Origin: CAZCWX01 sp964502465 | GTDB lineage: Bacteria; Desulfobacterota; Binatia; Bin18 | NCBI GenBank assembly: GCA_964502465.1 | Contig: CAZCWX010000139.1 | Location: 1 to 6,979 of the forward strand | Length of the DNA stretch: 6,979 bases | Direction: 5' to 3' | Shown here: positions 1-5,337 of the stretch, piece after piece | Numbering within the stretch: position 1 is the first letter of the stretch | How the letters are laid out: every line of letters begins with the position of its first letter | Notes under the pieces: generated by a model | What the model was told of the DNA's origin: nothing | Seen by the model: only the letters and a program-made list of their open reading frames with translations | Database searches by the model: none | Position numbers and translations under genes: made by a program

Positions 1-842
1 GTGGTATGCAGCACGCCTTTGGGTTGTCCCGTCGAGCCAGAGGTGTACAAAATAAACAACGGGTCTTCGGCATCCATGTGTTCAGGGGCGCACGTCGCAG
101 GCTGCTGAGGGACGATCTCGTGCCACCATACATCTCGCCCTGGTTTCATTGATACCGCATGGCCAGTCCGCCGGACGACAATAATCTTTTCAATTGATGG
201 GCATTCGGCCACCGCATCGTCGGCGTTTTCTTTCATGGGAATGTCAGTTTTTGCACCACGTAAGGCGGTATCCTGAGTGATTAAGACTTTACATGTCGAA
301 TCCTGAATCCGGTCACGCAACGATTCCGCCGAAAAGGCACCGAAAACAACCGAGTGGACCGCACCGATCCGCGTGCAGGCCAGCATTGCCACCGCCAGTT
401 CCGGGATCATCTGCATGTAAATGCACACCCGGTCGCCTTTTTTCACGCCCAGACTCTTAAGCGTGTTAGCAAAGCGGTTGACCTGTTCGAGCAGTTCAGC
501 GTAGCTCACTGTGCGAGATTCTGCTGGGTCGTTCCCCTGCCAAATGATTGCAGTTTGCCCACCAGCCCCAGCTTCAACATGGCGGTCAAGGCAGTTGTAG
601 GAAACGTTCAGTTTGCCACCGATGAACCACTTGATCTGTGCAGTGTGGAAATCCCACTCCAGCATCTTGTCCCATTTCTTGAACCAGGTAACGAACTTTT
701 CCGCTTGTTCGGCCCAGAATCCCTCGGGATCTTGAATCGAACGCTGATACATCTGGGTGTACAATTCGGGGATGATGGCGGTCTGACCTTTCACTGCCGC
801 AGGGATATCGTAGATCAGATCAGTCGTTGCCTGTTCTGCCAT
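1..842 (-). CDS. acs: Acetyl-CoA synthetase (AMP-forming), N-terminal part, cut by the window edge
   Basis: This enzyme activates acetate to acetyl-AMP and then to acetyl-CoA in the cytoplasm, feeding acetate into central metabolism. The window holds the first 280 codons, about 43% of a usual Acs of roughly 650 residues. The ATG at 842 is supported by a well-placed ribosome-binding site. Residues about 24-87 match the acetyl-CoA synthetase N-terminal domain (GFWAEQAEKF, then KWFIGGKLNVSYNCLDRH). The AMP-binding domain follows, with SYAELLEQVNRFAN, CTRIGAVHSVVFGAFSAESL (residues 156-175) and the phosphate-binding loop YTSGSTGQPKGVLHT at 266-280. The reading frame is intact up to the window edge. 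The KWFIGGKLNVSYNCLDRH block favours acetyl- over longer-chain acyl-CoA synthetases, although a propionyl-CoA synthetase is a minor alternative because the acyl-pocket residues lie outside the window. The acetylatable active-site lysine is also outside. Confidence 0.95.
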   Translation of the reverse strand, partial: MAEQATTDLIYDIPAAVKGQTAIIPELYTQMYQRSIQDPEGFWAEQAEKFVTWFKKWDKMLEWDFHTAQIKWFIGGKLNVSYNCLDRHVEAGAGGQTAIIWQGNDPAESRTVSYAELLEQVNRFANTLKSLGVKKGDRVCIYMQMIPELAVAMLACTRIGAVHSVVFGAFSAESLRDRIQDSTCKVLITQDTALRGAKTDIPMKENADDAVAECPSIEKIIVVRRTGHAVSMKPGRDVWWHEIVPQQPATCAPEHMDAEDPLFILYTSGSTGQPKGVLHT

Positions 843-850
843 GTGGTCCT

Positions 851-856
851 CTCCTT
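851..856 (-). promoter_or_regulatory. Ribosome-binding site of acs
   Basis: The minus strand reads AAGGAG followed by eight bases and then the ATG at 842. This is a good Shine-Dalgarno match at normal spacing and fixes the acs start. I could not find a convincing -35/-10 pair in the 843-930 leader. Confidence 0.8.
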
Positions 857-936
857 ATTACTCGCAGAAAATTTTCGTTCTGAAAAACTAGCACAAAGAA
901 TCTGGGGAAAAAACTCAGGGGCGGTAGCGTAAAAAG

Positions 937-975
937 ATGCCCTCACCCCAACTCTCTCCCGCTTCGCAAGAGAGG
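937..975. repeat. REP-like palindromic intergenic element
   Basis: The stretch starts GATGCCCTCACCCCAACTCT and ends in AAGAGAGG. It contains an inverted repeat, CTCTCT (952-957) against AGAGAG (969-974), around an 11-base loop. It resembles the dispersed REP-like family of general form CCCTCACCCC..CCTCTCCC..GGGAGAGG, which is often mis-translated as a peptide ending RERVGVRA; the minus strand here does give KRERVGVRA. It lies between the HEAT-protein stop and the acs start. On the minus strand it is followed by a short T run (933-937 region), so a weak terminator role for the upstream gene is possible. Copy number elsewhere in the genome cannot be judged from one window. Confidence 0.6.
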
Positions 976-1023
976 AAGAAAATTCTCTTTCCCCCAAAGC
1001 GATTCACCCAGTCGTTCTTTCAA

Positions 1024-1833
1024 TTACCGTTTGCGATTCTTCCGGCGTGACTGTTTCTGCTGCTTCCGCTTCGTCTTGGCCTTTGCTTTACGGCTCTTGG
1101 TAGAAATATCCCCTGGCTCGGGAGGCAAAGGGGCGAATAGCGGAGGAATCAACCCATAGGTCGCTGGCTTTTCCCGATGGTCTTTGAGGCCAAATTCGAT
1201 CTGCATATCCTCCCAGTCCCCGCACACCGACTCATCGACCGCGTCAGCAGCAAAGGCACGCTCCATAAGCGGCAGGGCTTCCTCTGCTTTGAGGTCGAGC
1301 AATGGGCTCACCAGAAAGGCGTTGAAAGTGTCATCTTGCTCGGCAAATTTTTCCAGTTGACGAGCAAGGATAGCGACACACTCTGCACGAGCATGAAGAT
1401 GATGCTTCCCGATATGTTTCAGGCTGGACGCCGCAGCAACACGCGCCCACAGTCCGTGCGAGGTGTCGGCTAGATATGCTGCGAGCGCCGGGATAGCAGC
1501 CGGGCCGATCATGCCGTAGACCTCGGGTAACTCCTCCCCTTCCCAGTCGCTGTCGTGTTCGTCTATATTACGCAACAAACTGAGGAGTGGCTCAATCGCG
1601 CTCTCGGCACGAAGTTGGCCGAGCGTTCGCCAGGCATGTATAGGTGCCCAGACTACCAGGCTTTCCGAGTCGGCCAGGTTCAATTCCTTATCCGTCGCCA
1701 TACGGATGAGGTCAGGGATATGCTCCGGGTCGAGTCCGAGTGCCAGATAATCGGGCCATCTAGCGAGAGTGCCTCGACAATCGCCGAGGGTGAGCAGCTT
1801 GTCTACAGGTGGAGGATAACTACTAGTAGTCAT
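1024..1833 (-). CDS. HEAT-repeat (PBS-lyase-like) protein with a lysine/arginine-rich tail
   Basis: This is a 269-residue soluble protein of unknown function. It starts at an ATG with a modest GAGG five bases upstream (1839-1842) and ends in TAA. Several paired-helix, HEAT-like units can be seen: about residues 62-90 (AWRTLGQLRAESAIEPLLSLL), 104-123 (VYGMIGPAAIPALAAYLAD), 129-165 (WARVAAASSLKHIG, then CVAILARQLEKF) and 170-198 (AFLVSPLLDLKAEEALPLM). A conserved-looking VCGDWEDMQIEFGL follows at 203-216. From memory, GDWED.Q..LGL endings occur in HEAT/PBS-lyase-like hypothetical proteins. Such repeats usually bind other proteins. Residues about 245-269 are almost all K, R, Q and S, suggesting a disordered tail that could bind nucleic acid or another acidic partner. 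There is no signal peptide or membrane segment. It lies 68 bases after the PPOX-family gene on the same strand, so they may be co-transcribed. The fold is fairly sure; the function is not known. Confidence 0.8.
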   Translation of the reverse strand: MTTSSYPPPVDKLLTLGDCRGTLARWPDYLALGLDPEHIPDLIRMATDKELNLADSESLVVWAPIHAWRTLGQLRAESAIEPLLSLLRNIDEHDSDWEGEELPEVYGMIGPAAIPALAAYLADTSHGLWARVAAASSLKHIGKHHLHARAECVAILARQLEKFAEQDDTFNAFLVSPLLDLKAEEALPLMERAFAADAVDESVCGDWEDMQIEFGLKDHREKPATYGLIPPLFAPLPPEPGDISTKSRKAKAKTKRKQQKQSRRKNRKR

Positions 1834-1901
1834 ATCAACCTCGCTCTCATGGGATAGAAGGTGACCCAGTGAGTCGCCCCTACTCTATGCTAGATTCCGC
1901 T

Positions 1902-2330
1902 TCAACTCGGTCGTGGTCCTGCTCGCATTGCGAGATCCCACGAGATCCATTTCTCGGGATGGACCACGATCAGCACCCGCGGTTCGGTTTGTAATCGCGC
2001 AAGCCGGGCTTCTACATGATCTTTGTCTACGTACTTCTCAACAATCTTTCGGGTTGGTCCCCAGATATCGTGCTCGACGATCTTCGCTCGTCCTTCGACA
2101 ATCACCGTCTTGAATCCGGTCGAGTCGTCGATACAGAGCGTGACTCGTGGGTCGCGTTTAAGATGGGCGTATTTGAAGCGGGTTTTGGTGGTGGAAATAT
2201 AGAATACTTCACCGGTCCAATCGAACCACATCGGGTTCAACTGCGGCGAACCATCTTTGCGGATTGTCCCGAGCACCGCATTGCGCCGCTCGGCCAGAAA
2301 ACGTTCGATTTCGTCTTTCGTCAATGGCAT
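1902..2330 (-). CDS. PPOX-class flavin/F420-binding protein (pyridoxamine 5'-phosphate oxidase-like fold)
   Basis: A 142-residue protein with the split-barrel fold of the pyridoxamine 5'-phosphate oxidase superfamily, closest in pattern to the small Rv1155-like PPOX-class oxidoreductases. Visible landmarks are a short N-terminal helix (EIERFLAERR), the first strands AVLGTIRKDGSPQLNPMWFDW (residues 18-38), the cofactor-phosphate region YISTTKTRFKYAHLKRDPRVTLCID (44-68), VIVEGRAKIVE (76-86) and a C-terminal strand VLIVVHPEKWISWD (119-132). Family members bind FMN or F420 and reduce or bind small substrates. Which cofactor is used here cannot be told from sequence alone, and no F420 biosynthesis gene is in the window. 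A true pyridoxamine phosphate oxidase is unlikely because the protein is short. The start is fixed by a strong ribosome-binding site. The upstream flank is transposase-derived DNA, and the HEAT-repeat gene follows 68 bases downstream. Confidence 0.88.
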   Translation of the reverse strand: MPLTKDEIERFLAERRNAVLGTIRKDGSPQLNPMWFDWTGEVFYISTTKTRFKYAHLKRDPRVTLCIDDSTGFKTVIVEGRAKIVEHDIWGPTRKIVEKYVDKDHVEARLARLQTEPRVLIVVHPEKWISWDLAMRAGPRPS

Positions 2331-2337
2331 AGTGAGT

Positions 2338-2346
2338 CTCCTCCTT
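2338..2346 (-). promoter_or_regulatory. Strong ribosome-binding site of the PPOX-family gene
   Basis: AAGGAGGAG sits seven bases before the ATG at 2330, close to the ideal Shine-Dalgarno. It lies only four bases past the TAG (2351-2353) that ends the transposase-derived frame, so the gene's leader abuts mobile-element remnant DNA. Confidence 0.85.
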
Positions 2347-2350
2347 CCCT

Positions 2351-2669
2351 CTATAGCTGCATATTCTTACGATTATTCCAAGTCTGGTCTTCATCCAACA
2401 ACGCCAAGGCGATCTCCGCTTTGGTCTGAAACGCGACCGCTTGCGGTACCTGCGCCCGCTTCCGCCGCTCCACATCCTTCGCCCACTCCTGCGGCAGATA
2501 CAGACGCGTGGCTACTGGCCAAGCCAGCGTACGCTCCGCGTAATGACAATTGACCGTGACCTGACAGTTGGTCACTTTGCCCGCTGTCCCTGTATACTGG
2601 CGGGGTGACGCCAACCGCATGCCGCCCCCGCTTCTCAAAGCCTGTGTCAGCAAAGAGAAGTACCCCTCC
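2351..2669 (-). pseudogene. Truncated, frame-disrupted IS701/DDE-type transposase fragment
   Basis: Joining frames gives a clear piece of an IS701-family (DDE-superfamily) transposase core: VLLFADTGFEKRGRHAVGVT (about 2665-2606), then RQYTGTAGKVTNCQVTVN, WPVATRLYLPQEWAKD and AVAFQTKAEIALALLDE (ending near 2390). The DTGF aspartate (codon 2646-2648) would be the first catalytic acid. The family match, made from memory, is strong in the motifs DTGF.K.GRH.VGV.RQY.GT.GKV.NCQV and RLYLP.EWA. Reading it needs two single-base shifts, at the G/C runs 2663-2666 and 2602-2605, which cancel so the outer frame stays open. The N-terminal part and everything after about ALALLDE, including the later catalytic acids, are missing, so it cannot be active. 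The last codons before the TAG (about 2354-2380) no longer resemble the family. I saw no terminal inverted repeats or target duplication. Confidence 0.8.
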
Positions 2670-2933
2670 CCTTCACTGCGCAGCCCCCCGTATCTGGGCG
2701 ATGCGCTGGCGCAGGAAGGCTGTTGCATTGATGAGGCAGAAACCCGTATGGCAAATTTGACTTCGATGTCGAGCGGGAACTCAAGCGGAAGGGCTCCCGG
2801 TCGTTGCGGTAAGCGGCGAGGACGACGGATCGTTGGCTTTTACCCCGTTACTACGGGATGCCCAAAAAGAGCGCGCTGTATAATTCCTCAGATCTCCATG
2901 CTGACTACTGCAGACGGACTACTGTCTACTTTC
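2670..2933. other. Intergenic stretch downstream of ftsK with no recognisable gene
   Basis: Between the ftsK stop and the transposase fragment I see no credible gene on either strand. A minus-strand frame continuous with the transposase fragment stays open up to a stop near 2842, but its residues do not resemble a transposase N-terminus. A plus-strand run (GKFDFDVERELKRKG, near 2748-2792) ends in TAA and has no start codon in frame. A small perfect hairpin, CCCGT (2844-2848) with ACGGG (2853-2857) around a four-base loop, has no T run after it on either strand, so I do not call it a terminator. The stretch may be decayed DNA associated with the insertion. Confidence 0.5.
2903..2924. repeat. 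Short direct repeat just past the ftsK stop
   Basis: GACTACTG occurs at 2903-2910 and again at 2917-2924, separated by six bases, 10 bases beyond the ftsK stop codon. It could be a chance repeat, a trace of element insertion and excision, or a small binding site. There is too little to choose between these. Confidence 0.4.
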
Positions 2934-5321
2934 TTATTCCCTTCGCCCTGCCTGCATTAACACCTCCCGTGGCTTGCCAGCCTCGGCTGCAGGTGCAACC
3001 AACCCTTCCCGTTCCATGCGTTCGATCATACGAGCTGCACGATTATATCCCACGCGTAAGCGACGCTGGAGCCAGGAAATTGAGGCCTGACGGCTCTCCA
3101 TCACTAATTCACGCGCTTGCTCGTACAGCTCGTCATACATGTCATCCTCTCCACCGTCAGCAGTTTTCTCACTCCTGGCTTTCTCTAGTGCCGCAACAAA
3201 CTCAGCATCATATACCGGTTTACCCTGTTTTTTGATAAACGCAGCAACTTTGCGAATCTCCGGTTCAGACACATACGCACCATGGATACGCTGGGGTTTG
3301 GCGCTCCCTGGCGGCAGAAACAACATATCTCCTTCTCCCAGCAGCCGCTCGGCGCCAATGGCATCAAGAATGGTGCGCGAATCGATGCGCGAGGAAACCT
3401 GAAAAGACACACGAGCCGGAAAGTTCGCTTTGATGAGGCCAGTGATCACATCGACAGACGGTCGTTGGGTCGCCAGGATGAGATGAATCCCTGCTGCCCG
3501 GCCCATCTGGGCTAACCGGGTAATCGGTTCCTCGATCTCCCGTCCAACGGTCAGCATCAGGTCAGCAAGTTCATCGACCAGCACCACAAGATAGGGCAAC
3601 CGTTGGTGGTTGAGATTACGACTGCTGACTGCCACGGTCGGTGAGACCGTGGGTTCATCGTCGTCTTCTTCTCCCTCCTCCACAACCTCGGTCAGCTTGA
3701 TGACACCGTTCGTACTCGGCTGATTGGTCTCTAACGAACGGTTATAAGCGGCGACGTTCCGTACCCCTTTGTCTCGTAACAGTTTGTAGCGATATTCCAT
3801 ACGCCGCACGACTTCCTGTAGGGCGGCTCCCGCTTCTTTCGGATTGGTGATAACGTGCGAGAGCTGATGGGGCAAATCTTCGTACAGCGATAGTTCCAGC
3901 ATTTTGGGATCGATCATGATAAAGCGCACATCGCGTGGGGAAGCGCGATAGAGCAAGCTCATAATCATCACGTTGAGCGACACTGACTTGCCGGTTCCCG
4001 TAGCCCCTGCAACCAAAAGATGCGGCATACGAGCCAGGTCAGACACAATCGGGTTTCCTACCGTGTCTTTGCCCAAGGCAAGCGTCAACGGGGACTCAGA
4101 TTGCTGAAAGCCAGAACTATCGAGAATCTCCCGCAGACAGACCCTTTCTCGTCGCGGATTAGAGACCTCGATGCCAACAACCGCCTTTCCCGGAATCGGC
4201 GCTAAAATGCGTACGGACACAGCGCGCAAAGCCATCTGTAAGTCATCAGCGAGCGAGACAACACGATTGACTTTCACTCCAGGTGCTGGCTCGAATTCAT
4301 ACGTGGTAATAACCGGACCTGGACGAACCGCCACCACTTTGCCATCAACACCGAAATCGCCGAGCTTGCTCTCCAAAATACGCGAGCTGGCATGCAGAGC
4401 CTCGTCGTCCACTTTCACAGCTAAGCGCACTGGAGGGTCGAGCAGCGACAGCGCAGGAAGCTTATACGGCTTATTGCTTCCCGGCGCTTCAGGAGCAAGC
4501 TTCATCGGCGCAGTGTGGGAGCCGGCAATTCTCGCCGGGGAAGAAGGTGGAGAGGGACGACTAATGATGATCGGTGGCAGCTTCTCTTCTTCCTCTTCTT
4601 CCTCCTCGCTCCCTTGCAGGAGTGGCGTGGCGAGCGGCTTCTTCTTGGCTCCACTTTCTTTCCGAGCTGCTCGTCTGGCTGGCAGTGATGCGTCTGTCGC
4701 TAAAGAAGCGTCCTGTCTCCAAAAAAAACGTGAGAGCGAAAGGCGGTAAAGCCGAACCGGAAGACCATAAAGAGTCTCCCAGCATCGAATGAGAATGGTA
4801 ACGATCCCTGCGGTGATTCCGATTCCCATCCAGCGAAGGGACAGACGAGTGAACCCCATAAACGACCCGAGGAGCAGTGGCACTAACGCCACGTAGGCCC
4901 CCAGACGGTTCAAGCCAATTTGCAGATGAAAAGCGAGAAATCCACCAATCCACCCACCAGCCTCGGTGACCGCGCGATGCTCACTTTCATACCAGAGCGC
5001 AAGAAAGGCTGAAACGGAGAGCGTGAACACCAGCAACGAGAAAGTTTGAGTCAAGGGAGCCGGGGATCGCAGGATATGAAACAGGAGAGCCGTACCATAG
5101 AGCAGCACCCCAGGAATGACATACACTGCTTTCCCCAAGGCTGGACAGAGCAGGTCAGCAAGCACGTAACCCGTCAGGCCGACCTGGTTGCCCTGTGGGT
5201 CTCCGGCACGATAGGAATTGAAGGCGAAAATAAAGAATACAGCAAGGGCCGCACATGCGACCCCTATGACCTCACTGCCAAAGGATTTCTCCTCTGCTTG
5301 CGGTTTGCGTCCCACCGCCAT
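2934..5321 (-). CDS. ftsK: DNA translocase FtsK/SpoIIIE
   Basis: This is the membrane-anchored ATPase that pumps chromosome ends through the closing division septum and supports dimer resolution. From the ATG at 5321 it has 795 residues, like B. subtilis SpoIIIE and much shorter than E. coli FtsK. Four to five membrane segments lie near residues 17-37, 63-84, 92-111, 141-158 and 164-180. A low-complexity linker (about 195-290) includes eight consecutive glutamates at 239-246. The motor follows, with Walker A GATGTGKS (439-446), Walker B LVVLVDE (578-584) and ATQRPSVDVITGLIKANFPARVSFQV (617-642). An acidic, variable insert (about 543-568) sits between the Walker motifs. The DNA-reading gamma winged helix is at about 726-789 (ISWLQRRLRVGYNRAARMIERMEREG). 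A GTG at 5327 in the same frame would add two residues, but it overlaps the Shine-Dalgarno. The gene starts 16 bases after the RNase J stop, so they are probably co-transcribed. All key motifs are intact. Confidence 0.97.
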   Translation of the reverse strand: MAVGRKPQAEEKSFGSEVIGVACAALAVFFIFAFNSYRAGDPQGNQVGLTGYVLADLLCPALGKAVYVIPGVLLYGTALLFHILRSPAPLTQTFSLLVFTLSVSAFLALWYESEHRAVTEAGGWIGGFLAFHLQIGLNRLGAYVALVPLLLGSFMGFTRLSLRWMGIGITAGIVTILIRCWETLYGLPVRLYRLSLSRFFWRQDASLATDASLPARRAARKESGAKKKPLATPLLQGSEEEEEEEEKLPPIIISRPSPPSSPARIAGSHTAPMKLAPEAPGSNKPYKLPALSLLDPPVRLAVKVDDEALHASSRILESKLGDFGVDGKVVAVRPGPVITTYEFEPAPGVKVNRVVSLADDLQMALRAVSVRILAPIPGKAVVGIEVSNPRRERVCLREILDSSGFQQSESPLTLALGKDTVGNPIVSDLARMPHLLVAGATGTGKSVSLNVMIMSLLYRASPRDVRFIMIDPKMLELSLYEDLPHQLSHVITNPKEAGAALQEVVRRMEYRYKLLRDKGVRNVAAYNRSLETNQPSTNGVIKLTEVVEEGEEDDDEPTVSPTVAVSSRNLNHQRLPYLVVLVDELADLMLTVGREIEEPITRLAQMGRAAGIHLILATQRPSVDVITGLIKANFPARVSFQVSSRIDSRTILDAIGAERLLGEGDMLFLPPGSAKPQRIHGAYVSEPEIRKVAAFIKKQGKPVYDAEFVAALEKARSEKTADGGEDDMYDELYEQARELVMESRQASISWLQRRLRVGYNRAARMIERMEREGLVAPAAEAGKPREVLMQAGRRE

Positions 5322-5326
5322 TGCCA

Positions 5327-5335
5327 CCTCCTCCT
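5327..5335 (-). promoter_or_regulatory. Ribosome-binding site that decides the ftsK start
   Basis: AGGAGGAGG lies in the 16-base gap between the RNase J stop and ftsK. Its first AGGAGG is eight bases from the ATG at 5321. The alternative GTG at 5327 begins inside this motif and would leave no proper spacing, so the ATG is preferred. Confidence 0.8.
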
Positions 5336-5337
5336 CA

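Noticed and set aside
843..930. Promoter for acs (for example TTGTGC with AATTTT 17 bases on)
   Set aside because: The -10 match is poor and other T/A-rich hexamers fit equally well, so no site can be supported.
354..932. Long plus-strand open frame of 192 codons
   Set aside because: It is antisense to acs, whose protein matches its family along its whole visible length, and its translation resembles nothing.
815..997. Minus-strand 60-codon frame containing KRERVGVRA
   Set aside because: It is a translation of the REP-like palindrome, overlaps the acs leader and start, and is a classic spurious call.
1555..1857. Plus-strand frame of 100 codons over the start of the HEAT-repeat gene
   Set aside because: It lies antisense to a clear HEAT-repeat gene and has no recognisable domain.
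2370..2400. Promoter for the PPOX-family gene (TTGGAT, 17-base spacer, TAATCG)
   Set aside because: Only a partial match to the consensus, and the window gives no other support.
2748..2792. Plus-strand peptide GKFDFDVERELKRKG, possible remnant of a small antitoxin-like protein
   Set aside because: It is a short frame closed upstream by two TGA codons, with no start codon and no identifiable family.
2844..2857. Hairpin CCCGT-TACT-ACGGG as an intrinsic terminator for ftsK
   Set aside because: The stem is only five base pairs and no T run follows it on the minus strand.
2568..2960. Plus-strand frames across the ftsK-PPOX intergenic region
   Set aside because: They run antisense to the transposase fragment, have low-complexity translations and no ribosome-binding site worth noting.
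4171..4749. Plus-strand serine-rich frame of 192 codons
   Set aside because: The serine run is the antisense reading of the FtsK polyglutamate codons; the frame is a shadow of ftsK.
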